A stretch of DNA of 36,002 bases from Bacillota bacterium (lineage in GTDB: Bacteria; Bacillota; Negativicutes; Sporomusales; Sporomusaceae), in contig JAGGAA010000003.1 of NCBI GenBank assembly GCA_017889675.1, positions 1-36,002 on the forward strand, read 5' to 3'. Of this stretch, positions 8,034-15,486 are shown piece after piece; within the stretch, counting starts at the first letter, position 1; the number at the start of each line of letters is the position of its first letter. The position numbers and the translations under genes were made by a program. Under the pieces are notes generated by a model. That model was not told the origin of the DNA and searched no databases. It worked only from the letters and a program-made list of their open reading frames with translations.

Positions 8034-8393
8034 TTATAACTGGTGGCGAGGCAAAAACAATACTTTGTTGTCCGCTACAATTGAATTGGCAAAACCAGTA
8101 ATCGGTACAATGGAACCAGCTCCTGCAAGGCGGCCTAGTTCATCATAAACTCCTAATCCAGTAAACAAAGCACTCAAGAATATTAGTACAACCGAAGTCG
8201 GCCCAGCAGCTTCTTTGTTACTAAATCCCAAACTCATAAAATAATTCATAAAAAACTGGCCTAACATACATATTAAACCACCGACAATAAATGCCCATAT
8301 TACATTTTTCAGAATAGGGGTTTTGGGTTTTAGTTGTTCAAATTTTTCCTGATATTGCTGTTGCTCAGTCTGACTGACTTTACTGTCAAACAT
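8034..8393 (-). CDS. spoVAC: Stage V sporulation protein AC, C-terminally truncated by a deletion
   Basis: SpoVAC is a membrane subunit of the SpoVA channel; in Bacillus it also acts as a mechanosensitive channel. The start ATG at 8391-8393 has a strong GGAGGT site. The first 108 or so residues are normal (AFIVGGLICMLGQFFMNY, then AGAGSIVPITGFANSIVA). After that, where the family and its paralogue SpoVAEb continue with two more helices, the frame runs 11 residues through what is spoVAD coding sequence in another frame and stops. The 119-residue product is about 30 to 40 residues short of the family's usual length of roughly 150. It is probably non-functional unless a second copy exists. Confidence 0.85.
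   Translation of the reverse strand: MFDSKVSQTEQQQYQEKFEQLKPKTPILKNVIWAFIVGGLICMLGQFFMNYFMSLGFSNKEAAGPTSVVLIFLSALFTGLGVYDELGRLAGAGSIVPITGFANSIVADNKVLFLPRHQL
8065..8078 (-). other. Apparent deletion junction joining spoVAC to spoVAD
   Basis: Reading leftward, SpoVAC homology ends at the codons for SIVA and SpoVAD homology begins at GQQSIVF in a different frame. Roughly 40 codons of spoVAC, the intergenic gap and the first few codons of spoVAD are missing (an estimate from family lengths). It could be a true deletion or an assembly error. Confidence 0.7.
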
Positions 8394-8423
8394 GGGTATG
8401 TCACCTCCACACGAGTATTTTCT

Positions 8424-8453
8424 AACAAGAAAAGACACCAAAAGAGGTGTCTT
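8424..8453 (-). terminator. Intrinsic terminator after the dodecin gene
   Basis: An 8-bp perfect stem AAGACACC/GGTGTCTT (8432-8439 and 8446-8453) is followed on the minus strand by TTCTTGTT. It lies between the dodecin stop and the spoVAC start, so spoVAC needs read-through or its own promoter. I see no clear sigma-G promoter there. Confidence 0.75.
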
Positions 8454-8473
8454 CCCTGTATTTTCAAAGAATT

Positions 8474-8674
8474 TTAGTGGTGGATCTGGAAAGCAATCTT
8501 TACATCTGCTTTGTATTCTTCAATATGTCCTTTGCCAACTTTCGCGGTAAAATTGGTGACTTCTACTCCCATAATGTCGTCTACAGTTTTAGATGCTTCT
8601 AAAACTGCATTATCTACTGCATCAGTCCAATTATGGTGGGAAGTTCCTACTAGCTCAATGACTTTTACAACCAT
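8474..8674 (-). CDS. Dodecin (small flavin-binding protein)
   Basis: Dodecins are about 66-residue proteins that form hollow dodecamers binding flavins, thought to store or protect them. The product matches in length and layout: a first strand VVKVIELVGTS, a helix with WTDAVDNAVLEASKT, and paired strands ending ADVKIAFQI. The Trp at residue 16 is close to the position used for stacking flavin in some dodecins. The ATG has an AGGGGGT site. It lies downstream of sigF and just before spoVAC, where Bacillus carries spoVAA and spoVAB, so expression in the forespore is plausible but inferred. Confidence 0.9.
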   Translation of the reverse strand: MVVKVIELVGTSHHNWTDAVDNAVLEASKTVDDIMGVEVTNFTAKVGKGHIEEYKADVKIAFQIHH

Positions 8675-8694
8675 TATATTACCCCCTGTAATGA

Positions 8695-8895
8695 TTATAT
8701 TGGCTTGACACTTTTAGTTTGTACCGTATTTTGATTGTTATGCCAAAGTAAAACTTGTTTCGCTCTTAGCGGAGTTTTCTTGGGAATGTCTGAGCTAAAA
8801 TAAAGCCAGGCGGCTGTACTGCTGACCATTAACAAAAATACTATAGCTAGGTAAAGGATACCTTTGGTTTTTAAAATATCAAGGATATGATTCAC
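8695..8895 (-). CDS. Small single-pass membrane protein (66 aa), unknown function
   Basis: I do not recognise a family. The GTG at 8893-8895 follows AGGAGGTGATCAGC, a good ribosome site; a GTG 9 bases upstream lies inside that site and is rejected. The product has one hydrophobic segment (ILYLAIVFLLMVSSTAAWLY, about residues 13-32) with a short N-terminal and a 30-residue, mostly polar C-terminal side. It lies between the sigF terminator and the dodecin gene and is probably co-transcribed with dodecin. A role in the spore is only suggested by the location. Confidence 0.75.
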   Translation of the reverse strand: MNHILDILKTKGILYLAIVFLLMVSSTAAWLYFSSDIPKKTPLRAKQVLLWHNNQNTVQTKSVKPI

Positions 8896-8940
8896 GCTGA
8901 TCACCTCCTATTTATTATGTCCGTAAATTCATTTATTAGT

Positions 8941-8972
8941 AAAATATAAACAGACCTCAGTTATGAGGTCTG
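8941..8972 (-). terminator. Intrinsic terminator of the spoIIA operon
   Basis: A perfect 9-bp stem CAGACCTCA/TGAGGTCTG (8951-8959 and 8964-8972) with loop GTTA is followed on the minus strand by TTTATATTTT. The sigF stop codon lies in the loop. Confidence 0.85.
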
Positions 8973-9710
8973 CAATAGTTCTCTAATTATTTTGAGTGCT
9001 TGTTTTTCTATTCGTGATACCTGTACCTGAGATAACCCAATTGTCGTTGCAATTTCAGCTTGGGTTTTATCTGCAAAAAAACGCAAATAGATCACAGTAC
9101 GTTCCTTTACAGGCAAACGGGTTAATACCTCTCTCAAAGCTAACTTATCAAAGTAGCCATTGTCCTGACCATCAGAAAGTATAAGCTGATCTAACAGGTG
9201 GATAGCATCGCCGCCATCACTACTTTGAAATGTTTGTTCATACAAGGATACTTGGGGCTGAACGGCTTCTAGTGCTGAAACGATTTCCTGGGGGGCGAGC
9301 GATAGTTCTTTGGCAATTTCAGTAATTGTTGGCTCACGACCCAAGTTTCCCTGCAGCTTTTCCTGGGTTTTATGGACTCGAAAGGCAAGCTCTTTTAACG
9401 GCCGGCTCACCTTAACCGGATTATCATCTCTAATAAATCGTCGGATTTCACCAATGATCATCGGAACAGCATAGGTGGAAAATTTGACATTAAAATTTTG
9501 ATCAAACCGCTCAATCGCTTTTAAAAGGCCAATACAGCCGATTTGGAACAAATCATCCCATTCATAGCCGCGATTGGTAAAGCGGTGAACAATGCTGCGT
9601 ACTAAATTCAGGTTGGCTTCCAAAATACGTTCTTTCGCTTGTTCACTTACCGATAAGTCAGCAGCTTGTGCCTTAGTTAACAGTTCTTTAAATTCTTCTT
9701 CTTTGAGCAT
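8961..9710 (-). CDS. sigF: RNA polymerase forespore sigma factor SigF
   Basis: SigF is the first forespore-specific sigma factor, held inactive by SpoIIAB until the asymmetric septum forms. The protein has region 2 (NLNLVRSIVHRFTNRGYEWD, DLFQIGCIGLLKAIERFD, FSTYAVPMIIGEIRRF), region 3, and the region 4 helix-turn-helix (LSQVQVSRIE). The ATG at 9708-9710 is favoured, since AGGTGA lies 6 bases before it and overlaps the spoIIAB stop; a GTG at 9719 lacks a site. The product is then 249 residues, the usual size. The stop lies in the terminator loop. Confidence 0.97.
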   Translation of the reverse strand: MLKEEEFKELLTKAQAADLSVSEQAKERILEANLNLVRSIVHRFTNRGYEWDDLFQIGCIGLLKAIERFDQNFNVKFSTYAVPMIIGEIRRFIRDDNPVKVSRPLKELAFRVHKTQEKLQGNLGREPTITEIAKELSLAPQEIVSALEAVQPQVSLYEQTFQSSDGGDAIHLLDQLILSDGQDNGYFDKLALREVLTRLPVKERTVIYLRFFADKTQAEIATTIGLSQVQVSRIEKQALKIIRELLQTS

Positions 9711-9719
9711 ACTCTTCAC

Positions 9720-10166
9720 CTAATGCTCGGTACGTGGTACAAGCAGTTTAACCATTCTTACGGTTGTACCTTGCCCAAGTTTAGATAAAACCTCCAACTC
9801 ATCCATAAATGAGTCCATAAAGACAAAACCCAGCCCCATCCGTTCTGGATCACTTGAAAATGAAGGCTGCCGCGCTTCTTCCACATTGGCAATTCCCCGA
9901 CCATAATCAGTTATGATAAATTCCAGTTTATCTTGATATAAGTTCATTACTAATTCAACATAATTTTGCTTATGAGGATCGCTGCCATAGCCATGAATAA
10001 CGGCATTAGAGACCGCTTCGGAAACAGCGACTTTAATTTCGTCAATTTCCGTGAGTGTCAAATCTACTTGTGCTGAAAAGGCGGCGGTAGAGGCTCTAGC
10101 AAATGCCACATTTTCATTGATACTTAAGATCGCGAGCTTTATCTGATTTTTTACTTGAATTTCCAC
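9720..10166 (-). CDS. spoIIAB: Anti-sigma F factor SpoIIAB (serine kinase)
   Basis: SpoIIAB binds SigF and phosphorylates SpoIIAA. It is a GHKL-type ATPase with the N-box EAVSNAVIHGY, the G1 box DYGRGI and the G2 motif RMGLGFVFM, all visible. The GTG at 10164-10166 (MEIQVKNQIKL) is preceded by AAGGAGG at a proper distance, giving 148 residues as in the family; an open frame extending further upstream runs into spoIIAA and is rejected. There are 13 bases between it and spoIIAA, and its stop is followed at once by sigF. Confidence 0.96.
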   Translation of the reverse strand: MEIQVKNQIKLAILSINENVAFARASTAAFSAQVDLTLTEIDEIKVAVSEAVSNAVIHGYGSDPHKQNYVELVMNLYQDKLEFIITDYGRGIANVEEARQPSFSSDPERMGLGFVFMDSFMDELEVLSKLGQGTTVRMVKLLVPRTEH

Positions 10167-10179
10167 TGGCCAAGCCTCC

Positions 10180-10518
10180 TTATAAAAAGTCGAGCGCTTG
10201 CTCTTCATTTTGATAGATTGTCAATATTTTCAGTAATCCAGCCAATTCAAAAATCCGCTTTATTTGTGGTTCAAGGTAAACGACAAGTATTTTCCCTCCC
10301 AACTGCGTAATCCGTTTGTACCGCCCTAGAACAACCCCCAACCCTGAACTATCAATAAAACTAACGCCTTGCATATTAAGCAAGATATGTTTGGCACCAG
10401 TTGCAGTCAGTGCCTCGTCAACTGCAGTACGAAATTCATTAGCCCCACAAACATCTAACTCACCCTCAAGTCTTACAACCAGGATGCCTTGCTTCATAAA
10501 TGTAACGACTTTCAACAA
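10180..10518 (-). CDS. spoIIAA: Anti-anti-sigma factor SpoIIAA
   Basis: SpoIIAA is a STAS-domain protein which, when dephosphorylated by SpoIIE, frees SigF from SpoIIAB. The phosphorylated serine lies in FIDSSGLGVVLG (Ser57/Ser58). Two adjacent TTG codons (10516-10518 and 10513-10515) follow AGGAGG and either could start; the product is 111-112 residues. It is the first gene of the tricistronic operon and has a close sigma-H promoter match 35 bases upstream. Confidence 0.96.
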   Translation of the reverse strand: MLKVVTFMKQGILVVRLEGELDVCGANEFRTAVDEALTATGAKHILLNMQGVSFIDSSGLGVVLGRYKRITQLGGKILVVYLEPQIKRIFELAGLLKILTIYQNEEQALDFL

Positions 10519-10552
10519 TATAACCTCCTATGTAACAGTATTTATAAATAGT

Positions 10553-10581
10553 TCATTCGGTAAAAGGAAAAAATTTCCTGC
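10553..10581 (-). promoter_or_regulatory. Sigma-H promoter of spoIIAA-spoIIAB-sigF
   Basis: The minus strand reads GCAGGAAAT (10573-10581), 11 bases, then ACCGAATGA (10553-10561). This fits the sigma-H consensus RNAGGAWWW-N11-RNNGAAT at every fixed position. The expected start is near 10545, 27 bases before the first codon. spoIIA is a sigma-H operon in Bacillus. Confidence 0.85.
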
Positions 10582-10619
10582 TAAATTAAAATAAAACTGC
10601 AGAAATTTTCCTGCAGTTT
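10582..10619 (-). terminator. Intrinsic terminator of dacF
   Basis: A 9-bp stem AAACTGCAG/CTGCAGTTT (10594-10602 and 10611-10619) is followed on the minus strand by TTTTATTTTAATTT. It abuts the -35 box of the spoIIA promoter and so separates dacF from spoIIA. Confidence 0.85.
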
Positions 10620-10639
10620 ATAAATATCAGGCTTATAAG

Positions 10640-11806
10640 TTAGTTAAAAATAGTAAACAGGTTAGTAATCATCGTTTGAAAAATTCGTACTAAACCCGCT
10701 TTAGGAATGGATTTTTCAGCAAGTAAATCAACTTTACCTACTTCTTTACCATCCTTGAGTACAATCAGTTCACCGCACTTTTGCCCCTCGACGATCGGCG
10801 CGTTAACACTGGAATCGGCTGCAATCTTTTTCTGTAAGTTTTTGCTTTGTCCTTTGGTGATAAGTAGATTTAAGTCTTGAGCGGCTATCAATTGGATGTC
10901 TGGTTCAATGCCTTTATTTACTTTTAGCCGTTCTACCACTGCTCCCTGATTTACAATTGGTACAGCACTAAAATTAGCAAAACCCCAATCAAGTAATTTC
11001 ATACTTTCCCGAAGATGTGAGCGTGGTTCAGGCGTGGCAAATACTGACGAAATAAGTCGGAGGCCATCACGTTTGGCAGTTCCAACAAAACAATACTTTG
11101 CTTCTTCCGTCCAGCCGGTTTTTAAACCATCACCGCCTTTATACCACCATAATAGCTTATTGGTATTAACAAGCCAATTCTTACCATCACGTAGCCACGC
11201 TTCCTTGATACCGCACATATCCATATATAGTGGGTGGGTGACCGCTTCTCTAGCAATGAGCGCAGCATCATAGGCGCTCATATAATGATCAGTTGTTGGC
11301 AGCCCATTTACATTGTTAAAATGGGTATCAGCAAGGCCAAGTGATTCAGCCCGCTTATTCATCGCTTCAACAGCTGATGTTTCACTTCCATAGATATGCT
11401 CCATCAGCGCTACGGCAGCGTCATTAGCACTAACAATGGCTACAGCTGAAAGCATATCCTTAACTGTCATTTTTTCTCCAGGCTCCAACCAAATCTGTGA
11501 CCCCCCCTGGCGCCAGGCAGTTTCACTGGTATACACTTCGTCAACAAGATTAATTCGGCCTTGTTCAATGGCTTCAACAGCTAAGAGCAACGTCATAATC
11601 TTAGTTACACTGGCAGGTGGCAGCCGCCGATGAGCATCCTTTTCAAAAAGCAATGTGCCATTTTCATCCATGAGCACAGCTGATACAGCACTTGTCTGCA
11701 GCTTTGAGTCAGATAGTGTTTTTGCTGGCGCGGCCGGAGCACCAAAGACTGTTGTAACAGCTAATGCAAACAATACTAATGTTACCAGCGCAGTTTTTCG
11801 AATCAA
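10640..11806 (-). CDS. dacF: Sporulation D-alanyl-D-alanine carboxypeptidase DacF
   Basis: This low-molecular-weight penicillin-binding protein trims peptide stems of peptidoglycan, in Bacillus during spore cortex synthesis. An N-terminal signal peptide ends near VFGAPAAPA. The three active-site motifs are SVTK (residues 66-69), SAN (126-128) and KTG (229-231). A C-terminal PBP5-type domain and an amphipathic tail (about residues 370-388) for membrane attachment follow. The start is a TTG with AAGGAG 8 bases upstream; the length of 388 residues matches DacF. It lies just before spoIIA, as in Bacillus, but has its own terminator and a candidate forespore promoter. Confidence 0.95.
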   Translation of the reverse strand: MIRKTALVTLVLFALAVTTVFGAPAAPAKTLSDSKLQTSAVSAVLMDENGTLLFEKDAHRRLPPASVTKIMTLLLAVEAIEQGRINLVDEVYTSETAWRQGGSQIWLEPGEKMTVKDMLSAVAIVSANDAAVALMEHIYGSETSAVEAMNKRAESLGLADTHFNNVNGLPTTDHYMSAYDAALIAREAVTHPLYMDMCGIKEAWLRDGKNWLVNTNKLLWWYKGGDGLKTGWTEEAKYCFVGTAKRDGLRLISSVFATPEPRSHLRESMKLLDWGFANFSAVPIVNQGAVVERLKVNKGIEPDIQLIAAQDLNLLITKGQSKNLQKKIAADSSVNAPIVEGQKCGELIVLKDGKEVGKVDLLAEKSIPKAGLVRIFQTMITNLFTIFN

Positions 11807-11831
11807 TTATAACACTCCTTTCCTTTATATC

Positions 11832-11861
11832 TATAGTTTCCCGGATTAAAACGGATTAAAC
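11832..11861 (-). promoter_or_regulatory. Candidate sigma-F type promoter of dacF
   Basis: The minus strand has GTTTA (11857-11861), 15 bases, then GGAAACTATA (11832-11841). This matches the sigma-F pattern GYWTA-N16-GGNRANAHTR except for one -10 base and one base of spacing. dacF is a sigma-F gene in Bacillus. The start would be about 20 bases before the TTG. Confidence 0.45.
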
Positions 11862-11872
11862 AGGAATTTAAA

Positions 11873-11903
11873 GCAAAAAAATGACTGGCATTATACCAGT
11901 CAT
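11873..11903 (-). terminator. Intrinsic terminator of xerD-deoB-pdp
   Basis: An 8-bp stem ATGACTGG/CCAGTCAT (11881-11888 and 11896-11903) is followed on the minus strand by seven T. The pdp stop codon TGA is inside the stem. Confidence 0.88.
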
Positions 11904-13222
11904 TTATGAAATCCGTTTTTATCAACAAATCCTAATAATAGTGGTAATGGCACAACAGGCTGAGTATCAATCCGAACGGCCTGTTGTATTGTTGCACTGG
12001 CTTCTGCAAGCCTTGACTTGTCATTTGTATAGATGGTTGCCATTGGCTGGCCGCAGTGGAGAACCTGACCTATCCGGCACTGCATGACTACACCAGCAGA
12101 CAAGTCAATTGCTTGTCCTTTATATTCCCGGCCTGCTCCCAGCCGCATGGCGGCATACCCAATCTGAGCAGCACTAATAGCTGTAACATAACCTTGACTC
12201 AAACTGCTAACTTCTTGAATAAAGCAGGCCTGCGGCAGTTTAGTATCATCTTGCACAATAGCAGCATCACCACCCTGAGCAGTAATGAATTCACCAAACT
12301 TGGCTAAAGCCTGTTTGTTATCGATCAGGGCGGTTAGCTGGCAATAACCAGCTTCCGGGGTTGACGCTTTCCCGCCTAGTACCAGCATATGTGAACCAAG
12401 TATTAGGCAAACCTCTTTGAGCGTTCGTTCACCCTGTCCTGACAGTATTTTAATAGCCTCCTTAATCTCGAGGCTATTACCAACAGCCCTACCTAATGGC
12501 TGTTCCATACTTGTTAATACTGCCATCGTTTCTCGACCAACAAGTTGTCCAATACCAACCATGGTTTCAGCCAAACGCAAGGCATCTGTTTGATTTTTCA
12601 TAAAAGCACCGTTGCCAACTTTGACATCTAACACAATTTTATCGGCACCAGAAGCAATTTTTTTACTCATTATGGATGAGGCAATAAGCGGTATACTTTC
12701 CACAGTGGCCGTAACATCTCGAAGTGAGTAAAGTTTACCATCTGCAGGAGCAATGGCAGCTGACTGACCAGTTATTGCAATAGTACATGCTTGCAGATTG
12801 GCAATAAATTCGTGACGCTCCAAGGTGGTCTTAAAACCGGGAATAGCCTCCAATTTATCAATAGTACCGCCGGTAAAACCCAAACCCCGCCCAGACATCT
12901 TAGCCACAGGTACCCCGGCAGCAGCCACCAGCGGCGCAAGTACCAATGTAGTAGTATCACCTACCCCGCCGGTGCTATGTTTGTCCACCTTGATCCCCGG
13001 TATTTGACTTAGATCAACCATATCGCCAGAAACAGCCATAGCCATGGTAAGAGCAGCTGTTTCTTTATCTGTCATTCCCTGAAAGAAGACTGCCATAAGC
13101 CATGCAGCGATTTGATAGTCTGGTATCTCATTGTTCGTATATGATTTTATCAACCATTCAATTTCATGATCTGAAAGTTCTATCCCATCGCGTTTTTTTG
13201 TAATTATATCAGTAGCCCGCAT
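11900..13222 (-). CDS. pdp: Pyrimidine-nucleoside phosphorylase
   Basis: This enzyme splits uridine, thymidine and deoxyuridine with phosphate to the base and (deoxy)ribose-1-phosphate. The family pattern is clear: KVDKHSTGGVGDTTTLVLAP, MSGRGLGFTGGTIDKLEAIP, then LYSLRDVTATVESIPLIASS and SGADKIVLDVKVGNGAFM. At 440 residues it has the family's length. The ATG shares one base with the deoB stop (TAATG), so translation is coupled. With deoB upstream it forms a nucleoside salvage pair whose sugar-1-phosphate product is passed to phosphopentomutase. Gene order xerD-deoB-phosphorylase-dacF parallels Bacillus. Confidence 0.96.
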   Translation of the reverse strand: MRATDIITKKRDGIELSDHEIEWLIKSYTNNEIPDYQIAAWLMAVFFQGMTDKETAALTMAMAVSGDMVDLSQIPGIKVDKHSTGGVGDTTTLVLAPLVAAAGVPVAKMSGRGLGFTGGTIDKLEAIPGFKTTLERHEFIANLQACTIAITGQSAAIAPADGKLYSLRDVTATVESIPLIASSIMSKKIASGADKIVLDVKVGNGAFMKNQTDALRLAETMVGIGQLVGRETMAVLTSMEQPLGRAVGNSLEIKEAIKILSGQGERTLKEVCLILGSHMLVLGGKASTPEAGYCQLTALIDNKQALAKFGEFITAQGGDAAIVQDDTKLPQACFIQEVSSLSQGYVTAISAAQIGYAAMRLGAGREYKGQAIDLSAGVVMQCRIGQVLHCGQPMATIYTNDKSRLAEASATIQQAVRIDTQPVVPLPLLLGFVDKNGFHK

Positions 13223-14409
13223 TAGGTATTCACCACTAGGTCTTTTAGAAAACTTTGTCCATACGCCAATGGCGGCAAACCGAAATTGGCAGCTATTGTT
13301 GCTCCCAGGTCGGAAAAAGTTGACCGTATTCCTAGATTTATCACCTGTCCCGTCAGGCGTGGGTGATAAGCTAACAGCGGCACATATTCTCGTGTATGAT
13401 CGGTGCCTGCGGTTGTAGGATCACAGCCATGGTCAGCTGTGATCAATAATAGATCATTCTCGGTGAGTTTAGATTTGAAATTTGCTAACGCAACGTCAAA
13501 CTCTTCCAGTGCCTGAGCATAACCGATTATATCGTTGCGATGTCCGTAAGCACTATCAAATTCAACAAGGTTGGCCATTATTAGTCCATCTGCCGAGTCT
13601 TTTTCAGCTAGGTCTGTGATGATTTCCATTCCCTGCTTATTAGACTTAGTAGGATAAGATTGAGTTAAGCCCCTGTTGGCATAAATGTCGGAAATTTTAC
13701 CAATGCCAGTCACTGTTAATCCAGATTCTTTCAACATATCAAGCACTGTTGGTGCCGGCGGCTGCAAACTATAGTCATGGCGGTTAGCCGTCCGGGTAAA
13801 GCTTCCCGGTTTACCTACAAAAGGCCTGGCAATAATCCGCCCGACAGCATGGTCACCTATGCAAACCTTCTCTCTGACAATTTTACATAATTCATATAAA
13901 CGTTCCAGCGAGATTACTTCTTCATGGGCCGCAATTTGAAAAACACTATCCGCAGAAGTATATACAATAGGTTGGCCTGTACGCAAATGTTCTTCGCCTA
14001 ATTCCACGATAATTTCTGTACCTGATGCCGCTTTATTACCTAAAACCTGGAGTCCGGTATAAGCGGTAAACTTTTCGATAACTTCAGGTGGAAAACCCTT
14101 TGGGTACACGGGAAATGCGGCAAAAAGTGGACAGCCCGCTAATTCCCAATGGCCACTTGTCGTGTCTTTACCCTTAGAAAGCTCAGCCATCTTCCCAAAA
14201 GCAGCAATAGGACGGGAAACTTCCGGAATACCAGCAATGGGTTCAATTAAACCTAACCCCATGCTGGCTAATACCGGCAAAGTAAGCCCGCCCTTATATT
14301 CAGCAATATGTACCAGCGTATTGGCTCCGGTATCGCCATATTGAAAGGCGTCAGGCATAGCTCCAATCCCTACACTGTCAAGTACAATCACAAATATTCG
14401 TTTAAACAA
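13222..14409 (-). CDS. deoB: Phosphopentomutase
   Basis: DeoB interconverts (deoxy)ribose-1-phosphate and (deoxy)ribose-5-phosphate. It is an alkaline-phosphatase-fold metalloenzyme with two Mn ions. The N-terminal metal motif VLDSVGIGAMPDA, the phosphoacceptor region KGKDTTSGHWELAG (Thr) and the C-terminal metal motif LLITADHGCDPTTAGTDHTR are all present. At 395 residues it is full length. The start is TTG with GAGGAG upstream. It lies 36 bases after xerD and overlaps pdp by one base. Confidence 0.97.
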   Translation of the reverse strand: MFKRIFVIVLDSVGIGAMPDAFQYGDTGANTLVHIAEYKGGLTLPVLASMGLGLIEPIAGIPEVSRPIAAFGKMAELSKGKDTTSGHWELAGCPLFAAFPVYPKGFPPEVIEKFTAYTGLQVLGNKAASGTEIIVELGEEHLRTGQPIVYTSADSVFQIAAHEEVISLERLYELCKIVREKVCIGDHAVGRIIARPFVGKPGSFTRTANRHDYSLQPPAPTVLDMLKESGLTVTGIGKISDIYANRGLTQSYPTKSNKQGMEIITDLAEKDSADGLIMANLVEFDSAYGHRNDIIGYAQALEEFDVALANFKSKLTENDLLLITADHGCDPTTAGTDHTREYVPLLAYHPRLTGQVINLGIRSTFSDLGATIAANFGLPPLAYGQSFLKDLVVNT

Positions 14410-14445
14410 ATTTTTATAGCTCCTCTGTAAAGTAGTATAGTACTA

Positions 14446-15333
14446 TTATGCGCGAGGATGTGTTTTATCATATACTTCTTTTAGATGATTTTTAGTTACA
14501 TGAGTATAAATCTGTGTTGTTGATATATCAGCATGACCAAGCATTTCCTGGACAGAGCGTAAATCGGCGCCGTTTTCCAATAAGTGAGTAGCAAAGGAAT
14601 GCCTCAGAGTATGAGGGGTAATGTCTTTGGTGATATTGGCTTCCAACGCATATTTTTTAATAATTTTCCAAAATCCTTGACGAGTAAGCCGATTACCATG
14701 ATGGTTGACAAATAGGGAGGATTCTTCATAAGTACGTACTAATTTAGGACGGCCTTTACTTATATATTCCTGCACACATTTGGCAGCAATAGAGCCTAGT
14801 GGTACAATTCGTTCTTTAGCACCTTTGCCATAACATTTGATATATCCCATATCAAGATTTACATCAGATATATTGAGATTGATTAACTCGGAGACTCTGA
14901 TACCAGTAGCATATAACAATTCCAGCATAGCTTTATCCCTAAGGCCTGTAGATTGAAAACTATTAGGTTGCTTTAATAACTCTTCCACTTCTGCAATACT
15001 AAGAATCTTTGGTAGTTTCTTTTCTAATTTAGGTGATTCCAAGTTAACTGCCGGGTCTTTTTCAAGATGACGTTCCCGAACAAGATATTGATAAAATGAC
15101 TTTATCGCAGCAAGATTGCGTGATATTGTTGAAACAGCCCGTCCCTTGCCTTGGAGATTATTAAGATAACTTAGGATGGTATCACGGTTTGAGTTCCGTA
15201 AAAAATCTAATTGACTATTTTGCAAAAACGTCTGAAACTGTCTTAAATCCCGCCCGTAAGATTCTAGCGTGTTTTGAGCTAATCCCCGCTCAACTGCAAG
15301 ATAGTTAATAAATTCATTAACATACGATTCCAT
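14446..15333 (-). CDS. xerD: Tyrosine recombinase XerD
   Basis: XerD resolves chromosome dimers at dif with XerC. The core-binding domain covers about residues 1-90 and the catalytic domain follows, with Arg146 (ATGIRVSEL), Lys170 (YGKGAKER), His241 and Arg244 (HTLRHSFATHL), His267 (LGHADI) and Tyr276. The 295-residue length is standard for XerD. No integrase-like extension, attachment site or mobile gene lies nearby, and the xerD-deoB neighbourhood is the conserved chromosomal one, so this is the housekeeping enzyme. A sigma-H-like promoter lies 71 bases upstream. Confidence 0.95.
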   Translation of the reverse strand: MESYVNEFINYLAVERGLAQNTLESYGRDLRQFQTFLQNSQLDFLRNSNRDTILSYLNNLQGKGRAVSTISRNLAAIKSFYQYLVRERHLEKDPAVNLESPKLEKKLPKILSIAEVEELLKQPNSFQSTGLRDKAMLELLYATGIRVSELINLNISDVNLDMGYIKCYGKGAKERIVPLGSIAAKCVQEYISKGRPKLVRTYEESSLFVNHHGNRLTRQGFWKIIKKYALEANITKDITPHTLRHSFATHLLENGADLRSVQEMLGHADISTTQIYTHVTKNHLKEVYDKTHPRA

Positions 15334-15403
15334 TTTATACTACCACCCTTTTTTCTCCACAGATTTCCGGCCAACACATTTTTCAGTATCTTGTCTACGT
15401 ACC

Positions 15404-15432
15404 TTATTCAACATTAAGTTTACTTTTCCTTT
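15404..15432 (-). promoter_or_regulatory. Candidate sigma-H promoter of xerD-deoB-pdp
   Basis: The minus strand reads AAAGGAAAA (15424-15432), 11 bases, then GTTGAATAA (15404-15412). It fits RNAGGAWWW-N11-RNNGAAT at every fixed position. Transcription would start about 60 bases before xerD. Confidence 0.6.
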
Positions 15433-15486
15433 ATTTGTCTACTGTGTTTTGTAAAGTTTTAGCACTTTTTTGTAAGAACTGCTAAT

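Noticed and set aside
8014-8100. Programmed frameshift producing a SpoVAC-SpoVAD fusion
   Set aside because: No slippery heptamer or stimulatory structure was seen, and spoVAC codons are missing outright, so a deletion explains the data better.
8394-8473. Sigma-G promoter for spoVAC
   Set aside because: An AATACT-like -10 can be found but no -35 at the right distance; not supported.
14446-15333. xerD as the integrase of a mobile element
   Set aside because: Length, motifs and the xerD-deoB-pdp-dacF neighbourhood are those of the housekeeping recombinase; no attachment site or mobile genes are present.
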